Assembly: GCA_001897035.1 (NCBI GenBank)
Contig: MKRS01000594.1
Location: 1 to 6,321, forward strand
Reading direction: 5' to 3'
Length of the DNA stretch: 6,321 nt
Source of the DNA: Bacteroidales bacterium 45-6
GTDB taxonomy: Bacteria; Bacteroidota; Bacteroidia; Bacteroidales; Dysgonomonadaceae
Within the stretch, counting starts at the first letter, position 1, and each line of letters opens with the position of its first letter. A program made the translations under genes and the position numbers. The notes beneath the pieces are model-generated. The model was not told the DNA's origin, did not search any database, and worked only from the letters and a program-made list of their open reading frames with translations. Shown piece by piece: positions 1-6,019 of this stretch.

Positions 1-382
1 CCGATTGGAAATCGACGCCTGTCTCCTTGTATTCTTCCATCCCCGGATGCGCCTTCATAAATGTGGCGAACAGCACGAAAGCCATCAGGCAAGAGGCAAG
101 CACCGCCGTGATTTTGCTGATGATCGCTTTGTGAGGCTCGTGCTTTTCCTTCAGGTTCAACAACATGAGTGTGAAAAGCAGCAAGATCATTACCGAACCA
201 GTATAGACAACGACGTGGACTACTGCCAAAAATTGCGCGCTCAACAACATGTAATGCCCTGCAATCGAAAAAAAGCAGATAATCATGAATATCGCGCTGT
301 AAATCGGATTCCGGCTCAACACTGTCAACAAAGCAGCGCCAAGCGTGATGGCCGATAAGATGTAAAAAATAACTGTTATCAT
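1..382 (-). CDS. nuoJ: NADH-quinone oxidoreductase subunit J, N-terminal part (3' end beyond the window)
   Basis: NuoJ is a membrane subunit of complex I that sits between the quinone module and the proton-pumping antiporter-like subunits. The frame opens at an ATG at 382-380 and stays open for 127 codons to the left edge, so the C-terminus is missing. The protein starts MITVIFYILS and is strongly hydrophobic. Hydrophobic segments lie at about residues 3-22, 28-47, 51-75 and 90-109. The stretch NPIYSAIF (25-32) followed by GHYMLLSAQFLAVVHVVVYTG (42-62) matches the conserved NuoJ core, including the helix with the VYTGSVMILLLF element (59-70). It starts 18 bases after the nuoI stop. A GGAG lies 14 bases before the ATG, rather far for a good ribosome site. 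Identity is clear from sequence and gene order. Confidence 0.93.
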   Translation of the reverse strand, partial: MITVIFYILSAITLGAALLTVLSRNPIYSAIFMIICFFSIAGHYMLLSAQFLAVVHVVVYTGSVMILLLFTLMLLNLKEKHEPHKAIISKITAVLASCLMAFVLFATFMKAHPGMEEYKETGVDFQS

Positions 383-400
383 TTCTTGAATGTTTTCTCC

Positions 401-952
401 TTATTTCACAAAAGCTTCGCCAAATTTTTTCGATTTGGCGTCTTCCAACGAAATCACCAATTTGTCCTTCCCATACACGAAGGCTTCGCGGCTGGTGGTG
501 GGCATCACGAAATCTTGCGATTTGGTGAGGTAGATCGCTTCCTTGGGGCAAGCTTCTTCGCACAACCCGCAGAAGATGCAACGCAGCATGTTGATCTCAT
601 ATACCGAAGCATATTTCTCTTCGCGGTATAGATGTTCTTCTTCCGGTTTTCTTTCGGCCGACTTCATTGTGATGGCTTCTGCCGGGCAAGCCAACGCACA
701 CATCCCGCAGGCAGTGCATCGTTCGCGCCCTTCTTCGTCGCGCATCAACACGTGGCGACCACGATAGACAGGACTCAGCGGACGTTTCTGCTCCGGATAT
801 TGCACGGTCACTTTCTTTTGAAAAAAGTGCTTGATGGTGATTCCCAAACCGCGGACGATCTCCCGCAAGTAAATGCTTTCCAAAAAAGTCATTTTCTTGT
901 TCGAAACCGCTTTCTTGCGTCCGGATAATGATATGTTTTTTAAATCTTCCAT
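401..952 (-). CDS. nuoI: NADH-quinone oxidoreductase subunit I (two [4Fe-4S] clusters)
   Basis: NuoI is the peripheral-arm ferredoxin-like subunit that carries electrons through clusters N6a and N6b towards N2 and quinone. The 183-residue protein has two CxxCxxCxxxCP motifs: C79, C82, C85, C89 (CTACGMCALACP) and C125, C128, C131, C135 (CIFCGLCEEACP). In the family the last Cys of each motif ligates the other cluster. The N-terminal region about 25-45 (IYLREIVRGLGITIKHFF) matches the amphipathic helix that lies on the membrane. Length is usual for the family. The first ATG (952) is used; Met21 is an alternative start that would remove a basic leader (GRKKAVSNKK). Gaps are 22 bases to nuoH and 18 bases to nuoJ. 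No ligand is missing and no frame damage is seen. Confidence 0.97.
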   Translation of the reverse strand: MEDLKNISLSGRKKAVSNKKMTFLESIYLREIVRGLGITIKHFFQKKVTVQYPEQKRPLSPVYRGRHVLMRDEEGRERCTACGMCALACPAEAITMKSAERKPEEEHLYREEKYASVYEINMLRCIFCGLCEEACPKEAIYLTKSQDFVMPTTSREAFVYGKDKLVISLEDAKSKKFGEAFVK

Positions 953-974
953 TTCTTTCGAATCATTTTTCAGA

Positions 975-2009
975 TTACCACTTAAATACCAAAATCAAAA
1001 TTGCATTCAGCAAAATATTGAATAAGGCCAAGGGGAACAAAATTTTCCAGCCCAAGTTCATCAACTGGTCGTAGCGAAAACGTGGGATTGTCCAACGGAT
1101 CCACATGAAGAAGAAGATGAAACAAACTGCCTTGGCAAGCAAGGACAAGACTCCCAGAACGTTTGCTATATTCACTCCGACGTTCGCACTGACCCATTCC
1201 ATGCCCGGATAGTTGTATCCTCCGAAGAAAAGCACCGACATGAACAGGGAGGAGAAAAACATCGCCACGTATTCCGAAAACATGTAGAATCCCATTTTCA
1301 TCGATGAAAATTCCGTATGGTGGCCATTCACCAGCTCCGACTCGCATTCAGCCAAGTCGAACGGGGTGCGGTTACATTCAGCGAAAGCGCACACCAGGAA
1401 AATCAGGAAGGTTAATGGCTGAAAGAATACATTCCAGTGCATTCCGGCCTGCTGTTCCGTTATTTGAGCCAAGCTCAAGGTGCCTGTCATCATCACCAAG
1501 GCAATGATGGATAGCCCCATCGCAATTTCGTAGGAAATCATTTGCGCTCCGGCGCGTATCCCTCCAAGCAACGAAAATTTGTTGTTGGATGCCCAGCCTC
1601 CGATCACAATCCCATACACTCCCATCGAAAGGATCGCCACAATCACCAGGACGGCAATGTTCACGTCGGCCACTTGCGGGATAAACACGTAGTCGCCGAA
1701 ATGAAATTCCTTTGCCCAGGGAATCACTGAAGTACCCAGAAGCGACACTATCATTGAAATGGCAGGGCCGATAATGAACAAAACCTTGTTGGGCGTGTCG
1801 GGGATAAATTCTTCTTTAGCAAACAACTTGGCGCCATCCGCCACAGGTTGCAACAGACCAAAGATACCTGCCCGGTTGGGGCCGTAGCGGTCTTGCATGA
1901 ATCCTGCCACCTTGCGTTCTGCCAAGGTTTCGTAAAGCGCAAAGAACATTGTGACGGCAAATGCGACAACAATCAAAAGGAGCTTTTCTAATATAAAATA
2001 AATATCCAT
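975..2009 (-). CDS. nuoH: NADH-quinone oxidoreductase subunit H
   Basis: NuoH (ND1 homologue) is the membrane subunit that forms much of the quinone-binding chamber with NuoB and NuoD. The 344-residue protein is polytopic, with about eight hydrophobic segments, the first at about residues 8-28. Conserved family blocks are present in order: ERKVAGFMQDRYGPNRAG (31-48), LQPVADGAKLFAKEEFIP (53-70), LLGGIRAGAQMISYEIAMG (147-165), and AECNRTPFDLAECESELV (210-227), followed by HTEFSSMKMGFYMFSEY (231-247). The last two blocks form the acidic loop facing the quinone site. The E-C-E in DLAECESELV is unusual to my eye, since Ala is more common at the Cys position, but the acidic residues are kept. The start ATG is 41 bases after the nuoG stop, in an A/T-rich gap without a clear Shine-Dalgarno. 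Confidence 0.97.
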   Translation of the reverse strand: MDIYFILEKLLLIVVAFAVTMFFALYETLAERKVAGFMQDRYGPNRAGIFGLLQPVADGAKLFAKEEFIPDTPNKVLFIIGPAISMIVSLLGTSVIPWAKEFHFGDYVFIPQVADVNIAVLVIVAILSMGVYGIVIGGWASNNKFSLLGGIRAGAQMISYEIAMGLSIIALVMMTGTLSLAQITEQQAGMHWNVFFQPLTFLIFLVCAFAECNRTPFDLAECESELVNGHHTEFSSMKMGFYMFSEYVAMFFSSLFMSVLFFGGYNYPGMEWVSANVGVNIANVLGVLSLLAKAVCFIFFFMWIRWTIPRFRYDQLMNLGWKILFPLALFNILLNAILILVFKW

Positions 2010-2050
2010 ATCTTATTTTTATCTTATTCCTATTTTTTGCCGGAGCAATC

Positions 2051-3079
2051 TTATTTTTTCTCTTCCAGATGTGCCATCGGAACATCTTTCATGCTGATTT
2101 TCTTGCGGTCAACATCGCGTCCTTCCAAGGTGAGTTTCTCTGTTTGAATCTCCACTTCTTTGGGCGCAGCCAACGCATTATTGTTGATATTCAGCACCGA
2201 ATTCTTGCCGAATTTGTGCGGTCCTTCCACCACCCAGTCTTCCTTCTTCTTATGGTCGAAACGGCATTCGTTGCAAATGAATTCTTCCACTTCGCTGAAT
2301 TCGTCTTTCCGTGCAGTGACCCGAAGCACGTCGTTGCCAAAAGTCCACAGCACCACTTTTCCGCTGCAATGAGGGCAATCGCGGTGAGCGTTGAATTTCT
2401 TGGTAAACCAAACGCGCGACTGGAAGCGGAAAGTCCGGTCGGTCAATGCACCCACGGGACACACATCGATCATGTTTCCGGAGAAATCGCTGTCGATGGC
2501 ATTGTGGATATATGCCGAAATTTCAGCATGGTCGCCACGGTAGAGCACGCCGTGCACCCGGTTTGGAGTCAATTGCTCGGCCAATTTCACACAACGGTAG
2601 CAAAGGATGCAACGGTTCTTGTTGAGAGAAATATAAGGGCCTATGTCTTCGCTTGGGGTGGTTACTTTTTGTTCTTTGAAGCGGGATTTGAAATCCTTGT
2701 TGGTCATCGCCAAATCCTGCAAGTTGCACTCACCTGCCTGGTCGCAAACGGGGCAATCCAAGGGGTGGTTTATCAACAAGAATTCGGTGACAGCCTTGCG
2801 TGCATCCAACACCCTTTGGGAATTGCCGCTAAGCACCTCCATGCCATCCTGCGCACCTGTCACGCACGAGGGTTGAAGTTTTGGCATCGGCCGTGGATCG
2901 CGCTCGCTACCCTTGGTTACTTCCACTAAGCAGCAACGGCATTTTCCGCCGCAATCCTTTAGCTTCGAATAATAGCACATGGTGGGAGGAACGCTTGCTC
3001 CCCCAATCATACGGGCTGCCTGGAGAATGGTTGTCCCCGGTTCAACTTCTATGGTATGTCCGTCTATTGTTATTTTCAT
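2051..3079 (-). CDS. nuoG: NADH-quinone oxidoreductase subunit G, short form
   Basis: NuoG is the electron-transfer subunit next to NuoF in the NADH arm. At 342 residues it has the N-terminal iron-sulfur part but not the large molybdopterin-oxidoreductase-like domain that takes typical NuoG beyond 650 residues. Residues 1-80 form a [2Fe-2S] ferredoxin domain with C35, C47, C50 and C72 (N1b). Next is the His-Cys motif H105, C109, C112, C118 (HPLDCPVCDQAGEC; N5), then C157, C160, C163 with C207 (N4). A further cysteine quartet, C235, C238, C269 and C272 (CPHC and CNEC), lies where longer NuoG proteins begin their molybdopterin-like domain. The tail from about 290 is charged and has no recognised motif. 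The gene ends cleanly with TAA and nuoH follows, so the short length is not a visible frameshift. I recall the same short form from Bacteroidota. Starts 68 bases after nuoF. Confidence 0.95.
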   Translation of the reverse strand: MKITIDGHTIEVEPGTTILQAARMIGGASVPPTMCYYSKLKDCGGKCRCCLVEVTKGSERDPRPMPKLQPSCVTGAQDGMEVLSGNSQRVLDARKAVTEFLLINHPLDCPVCDQAGECNLQDLAMTNKDFKSRFKEQKVTTPSEDIGPYISLNKNRCILCYRCVKLAEQLTPNRVHGVLYRGDHAEISAYIHNAIDSDFSGNMIDVCPVGALTDRTFRFQSRVWFTKKFNAHRDCPHCSGKVVLWTFGNDVLRVTARKDEFSEVEEFICNECRFDHKKKEDWVVEGPHKFGKNSVLNINNNALAAPKEVEIQTEKLTLEGRDVDRKKISMKDVPMAHLEEKK

Positions 3080-3147
3080 GCGATTATTTTTTTTCTATTA
3101 GGCGGTATCGAACGCCGCATGATTTTTAATCAGTCAATCAAAAAAAA

Positions 3148-4506
3148 CTATTTTACCAATAACTGGCGCACTTTCTCCATCGGTTCTTCACGGAAGTGAT
3201 TTCTGTTTTTGATCTTTTCCGGGAAACGGATGTGATATTCAAATTCTTCTCTGAAGTGACGGATAGCAGCGGCCACAGGCCAAGCAGCAGCGTCACCCAG
3301 CGGGCAAATCGTGTTTCCTTCGATGTTGGCTTGGATGTCCCACAGCAAATCAACGTCTTCTTCGGTGCCTTGGCCGTGTTCGATGCGGTAGAGGATTTTC
3401 TCCATCCATCCAGTTCCTTCGCGGCAAGGAGAACATTGTCCGCAGCTTTCGTGATGGTAGAACCGCGACAAGTTCCAGGTGTTGCGCACAATGCAAGCCG
3501 TGTCGTTGTAAACGATGAATCCTCCCGACCCGAGCGATGAACCTGTGACAGGACCTCCATCGGACCAAGATTCGTAGCTCATCAGGCGGTCATCGCCGTT
3601 GGCTGTTTTGAAAATATATTGCGGTGGCAAAATTTGCACGGAAGATCCTCCGGGAATCAAGGCTTTCAGAGGGCGGTCGTCGATCATGCCGCCGAGGTAT
3701 TCGTCGGAATTCATGAATTCGTCCACTGTCATTCCCATTTCAATCTCATATACGCCGGGATTCTTGATGTGGCCTGAAGCCGAAATCAATTTGGTCCCGG
3801 TGGAACGGCCGATGCCGATTTTGGCATATTCTTCGCCGCCATTGAGGGTGATCCAAGGAATGGATGCGATGGATTCCACATTGTTCACCACCGTCGGTTC
3901 GTTCCAAAGGCCGCTCACGGCTGGAAACGGAGGTTTGATACGTGGATTGCCGCGTTTTCCCTCCAACGATTCTATCTGGGCGGTTTCTTCCCCGCAAATG
4001 TATGCGCCTGCTCCGCAATGAACATACAAATCCAAGTTGTAGCCTGTCCCCAAGATGTTTTTGCCCAGCCATCCGTTGGCATAAGCTTCCTTGATTGCCT
4101 TCTCCAATATTTTGAAGACAAACATGTATTCCCCACGGATGTATATGTATGACAAATTCGCTTCTAATGCAAAGCTGGAAACGATGGCCCCTTCTATGAG
4201 CAAGTGGGGGATAAATTCCATCAGGTAGCGGTCTTTGAAGGTGCCGGGTTCCGATTCGTCGGCATTCACCAACAAGTGACGAGGTTTTCCCGATTTCTTG
4301 TCGATGAAACTCCACTTCATCCCTACCGGGAATCCCGCACCTCCACGGCCTCTCAGCCCGGAAGCTTTCACCGACTCCACCAATTGCTCGGGGGTCATTT
4401 CCTTCAACGCTTTTTCAACCGACTTGTATCCTCCATTCTGACGATAAACATCGTATTCACGAATACCCGGAATATTGATTTTTTCTGTTAATATCTTTTT
4501 TCCCAT
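3148..4506 (-). CDS. nuoF: NADH-quinone oxidoreductase subunit F (NADH/FMN site, cluster N3)
   Basis: NuoF oxidises NADH with FMN and passes electrons to its [4Fe-4S] cluster N3; it pairs with NuoE and NuoG at the tip of the cytoplasmic arm. The 452-residue protein has the glycine-rich nucleotide-binding loop GLRGRGGAGFPVGMKW (50-65), NADESEPGTFKDRYLME (81-97), and CGAGAYICGEETAQIESLEG (164-183). A following SLBB-type segment covers about 238-265 (TKLISASGHIKNPGVYEIEM). The C-terminal N3 motif SCGQCSPCREGTGWM (354-368) supplies C355, C358 and C361, and C401 (NTICPLGDAAAWP) is the fourth ligand. Length is typical. The start ATG lies three bases after the nuoE TAA, so translation of the two is probably coupled. 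No Shine-Dalgarno is visible in the nuoE tail. The reading frame is intact. Confidence 0.98.
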   Translation of the reverse strand: MGKKILTEKINIPGIREYDVYRQNGGYKSVEKALKEMTPEQLVESVKASGLRGRGGAGFPVGMKWSFIDKKSGKPRHLLVNADESEPGTFKDRYLMEFIPHLLIEGAIVSSFALEANLSYIYIRGEYMFVFKILEKAIKEAYANGWLGKNILGTGYNLDLYVHCGAGAYICGEETAQIESLEGKRGNPRIKPPFPAVSGLWNEPTVVNNVESIASIPWITLNGGEEYAKIGIGRSTGTKLISASGHIKNPGVYEIEMGMTVDEFMNSDEYLGGMIDDRPLKALIPGGSSVQILPPQYIFKTANGDDRLMSYESWSDGGPVTGSSLGSGGFIVYNDTACIVRNTWNLSRFYHHESCGQCSPCREGTGWMEKILYRIEHGQGTEEDVDLLWDIQANIEGNTICPLGDAAAWPVAAAIRHFREEFEYHIRFPEKIKNRNHFREEPMEKVRQLLVK

Positions 4507-4509
4507 CGT

Positions 4510-5049
4510 TTATTCAGAATAGAATTCAACTTTTCCTTGTTTGCAATTTTCGATCAGCTCGTCGATCTTTTCGGGGGTCATGTGCTCGTGATAGAAATCG
4601 CCCAGCTGCAACATGGGAGCATAACCACATGCGCCCAGGCATTCCACTCCTGCCACGCTGAACAGCCCGTCGGGGGTGATTTCCCCTTCCTTGACTCCCA
4701 GTTTGGAGCAGGTGTAGTCCATCAAGTCTTCAGCTCCGCGGATGCTGCAACAAGCTGTGCGGCAAAATTCGAACTTATATTTGGCGACCGGTTTCAGGTT
4801 GTACATCGAGTAGAAAGTGGCTACTTCATACACCTCGATGGGCTTGATTTGCAAGATTTCGGCCACTTTGTCCATCAAGTCCACACTCAACCAATTGTCG
4901 TGCGCATCCTGCACCAGATGCAGGACAGGCAAAAGAGCCGACTTTTGTTTTCCTTCAGGATAATGACTCGTCAGCTCGCCGATGCGAGCCATCACTTCGT
5001 CGGTGATGTTGACTTGCTGCGTGAATTGTTTAATAATTACTCTTTCCAT
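4510..5049 (-). CDS. nuoE: NADH-quinone oxidoreductase subunit E ([2Fe-2S] N1a)
   Basis: NuoE is the 24-kDa-type thioredoxin-fold subunit that binds the [2Fe-2S] cluster N1a beside NuoF. The 179-residue protein has an N-terminal helical region (about 15-85), with the conserved VYEVATFYSMYNLKPV (73-88), and a C-terminal thioredoxin-like domain. Ligands are C96 and C101 in FCRTACCSIRGA (Cys-x4-Cys) and C137 and C141 in VECLGACGYAPML (Cys-x3-Cys). An additional Cys100 sits beside the second ligand. Length is typical. The ATG at 5049 is preceded, after a five-base spacer, by a purine-rich GGGAAAG (5061-5055, minus strand), which supports this start. It lies 103 bases after the nuoD stop and three bases before nuoF. 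Confidence 0.97.
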   Translation of the reverse strand: MERVIIKQFTQQVNITDEVMARIGELTSHYPEGKQKSALLPVLHLVQDAHDNWLSVDLMDKVAEILQIKPIEVYEVATFYSMYNLKPVAKYKFEFCRTACCSIRGAEDLMDYTCSKLGVKEGEITPDGLFSVAGVECLGACGYAPMLQLGDFYHEHMTPEKIDELIENCKQGKVEFYSE

Positions 5050-5054
5050 ATATT

Positions 5055-5061
5055 CTTTCCC
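5055..5061 (-). promoter_or_regulatory. Probable ribosome binding site of nuoE
   Basis: Minus-strand GGGAAAG, five bases before the nuoE ATG. It is the only well-placed purine-rich site among the gene starts in the window; nuoF, nuoG and nuoH have no clear Shine-Dalgarno and nuoJ has only a distant GGAG. Confidence 0.4.
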
Positions 5062-5063
5062 AG

Positions 5064-5079
5064 TCTCTCGGAAGAGAGA
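5064..5079 (-). other. Short inverted repeat before nuoE
   Basis: A perfect six-base stem, TCTCTC and GAGAGA, closes a four-base loop in the nuoD-nuoE gap, ending 14 bases before the nuoE ATG. There is no T-run after it on the transcribed strand, so it is not a classical terminator. It could be an mRNA hairpin near the nuoE ribosome site or chance; its low-complexity CT/GA content makes chance plausible. Confidence 0.3.
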
Positions 5080-5130
5080 TCCTTTAGAGATATGTCTTTT
5101 TTAGTTTCTTCTCACTATTCTTCGTTCGGT

Positions 5131-5143
5131 TGCTGGCCCAGCA
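5131..5143. other. GC-rich palindrome just after the nuoD stop
   Basis: TGCTGG-C-CCAGCA is a perfect six-base inverted repeat around one central base, 10 bases beyond the nuoD stop. As RNA it could form at most a five-pair stem with a three-base loop. The following transcribed sequence has no T-run, so termination is not supported. Role unknown. Confidence 0.3.
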
Positions 5144-5152
5144 GGGCATCTG

Positions 5153-5371
5153 TTAGGCATCCAGTTCGCCTGCTATCACGTTGATGCTCGACAAGGTGGC
5201 CACAGCATCCGAGAGCAATCCGCCACGAATCATTTCAGGATAAGCCTGATAATAGATGAAGCATGGACGGCGGAAATGCACCCGGAAAGGAGTGCGTGAG
5301 CCGTCTGTGATCATGTACATCCCCAATTCGCCGTTGGAGGCTTCCACCGAATGATAGACTTCGGTGACCGG
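5153..5371 (-). CDS. nuoD: NADH-quinone oxidoreductase subunit D, C-terminal fragment only
   Basis: The last ~69-72 codons of the frame ending at TAA 5155-5153 are the C-terminus of NuoD, the 49-kDa-type subunit that lines the quinone site with NuoB and NuoH. Recognisable family features are EVYHSVEASNGELGMYMITD (the usual GEVYxxVEAxxGExGxY block), then TPFRVHFRRPCFIYYQAYPE, and the ending LLSDAVATLSSINVIAGELDA, which matches the family's ADxxxxxxSxxxxxGExDR-type tail. Position just upstream of nuoE is exactly where nuoD belongs. A complete NuoD has about 400 residues; everything before about 5371 (minus-strand upstream) is absent and replaced by unrelated LRR-like sequence in the same frame. 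The exact boundary cannot be fixed by eye: IRHFPV before EVYHS could belong to either side. This looks like a truncated copy at a junction, not a functional short gene. Confidence 0.88.
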   Translation of the reverse strand, partial: PVTEVYHSVEASNGELGMYMITDGSRTPFRVHFRRPCFIYYQAYPEMIRGGLLSDAVATLSSINVIAGELDA

Positions 5372-6019
5372 GAAATGGCGAATCGTCTCCAAGATCTGTG
5401 GGATGAGGGTGTAGTTTGTGTTGCTCGATGTTTCTAACAAGAGCTGTTTCATGTTGGTCTGTGACGCCATAAATTCGAGGAAGAGCGTTTCGCAGGCTGG
5501 TGAGATTTCTCCGAGTTTGAGGGAGAACTTTGTAAAGGATTGACATTCGAATCGATGGGGATGAATGCTGCGTATGATATCGTCTTGTATTTGGATGTGT
5601 CCCAAGGGAAAGCGAGTCAGAGGCAGGTGAGTTAGTGTAGGTATACAGGCGACTAGGGGTTTTTCAGCAAAGTAAGCAAACACATTGAGTGTTTCCAGAT
5701 GATTCAATCGAGCCAGATTGCTTAACACTATTTGGGAGGAAGTTACATTCAAACGGGTAGGCCTTGGAGAAAGGGTGAGGCTGGTCAATGTAGTCGGCCA
5801 GTATTCGGCAAAAGCATCCGATGGACCAAATAAATACAAGTCAGTCAAACTTGTCATGTGGGTGAAGATGTTGTGGGTTGGGATGAAGCTAACGGGGAGT
5901 GTAAGCGTTTGTAGTAGTGGCAGATTTACAGCCGGCATGTGTTCTAAAACAGGGCCAGACAGTAAAAATTTCAAACTGGTAGTTGTGTGAGTGAATTGAG
6001 GGTGGATAACCAATCCCAC
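5153..6019 (-). CDS. Chimeric open frame: LRR-like protein joined in frame to NuoD C-terminus
   Basis: This 288-codon open frame, taken from a GTG at 6019, is probably not one real gene. Residues 1 to about 215 are rich in leucine with repeated LxxLxxLxL patterns, such as PLLQTLTLPVSF, MTSLTDLYLFGP, TLTSLTLSPRP, LNHLETLNVFAY, IPTLTHLPLTRF and TNMKQLLLETSS. These suggest irregular leucine-rich repeats at intervals of about 22-30 residues. The last ~70 residues are NuoD (separate entry). No known NuoD carries such an N-terminus, and the catalytic bulk of NuoD is missing. There is no signal peptide or membrane segment at the GTG. The GTG start itself is doubtful, because the repeats continue upstream in another frame. 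The LRR part resembles large protist repeat families more than bacterial proteins, but I cannot name a family. Confidence 0.6.
   Translation of the reverse strand: MGLVIHPQFTHTTTSLKFLLSGPVLEHMPAVNLPLLQTLTLPVSFIPTHNIFTHMTSLTDLYLFGPSDAFAEYWPTTLTSLTLSPRPTRLNVTSSQIVLSNLARLNHLETLNVFAYFAEKPLVACIPTLTHLPLTRFPLGHIQIQDDIIRSIHPHRFECQSFTKFSLKLGEISPACETLFLEFMASQTNMKQLLLETSSNTNYTLIPQILETIRHFPVTEVYHSVEASNGELGMYMITDGSRTPFRVHFRRPCFIYYQAYPEMIRGGLLSDAVATLSSINVIAGELDA

Noticed and set aside
2069..2929. Plus-strand open frame of 286 codons opposite nuoG
   Set aside because: It lies wholly antisense to a clearly identified nuoG with all Fe-S ligands; the translation has no recognisable domain and many His/Phe residues typical of an antisense shadow.
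2051..3079. NuoG truncated by mutation
   Set aside because: The frame ends cleanly, nuoH follows after 41 bases, no continuation of the missing domain is visible, and short NuoG is known to me from Bacteroidota.
3080..3147. Possible terminator or promoter between nuoF and nuoG (T8 run after the nuoF stop, GGCG/CGCC repeat)
   Set aside because: The T-run comes directly after the stop with no strong stem before it, and the GGCG/CGCC pair is only four bases with an eight-base loop. The gene order argues for read-through.
3746..4315. Minus-strand 189-codon frame inside nuoF
   Set aside because: Same strand but another frame of the intact nuoF; no independent motif.
4537..5184. Plus-strand open frame of 215 codons opposite nuoE
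   Set aside because: Antisense shadow of nuoE extending through the nuoD-nuoE gap; no family features or supporting ribosome site.
5971..6019. Programmed -1 frameshift in the LRR gene
   Set aside because: No X-XXY-YYZ slippery site or following strong stem occurs in the overlap; a one-base error explains the shift more simply.
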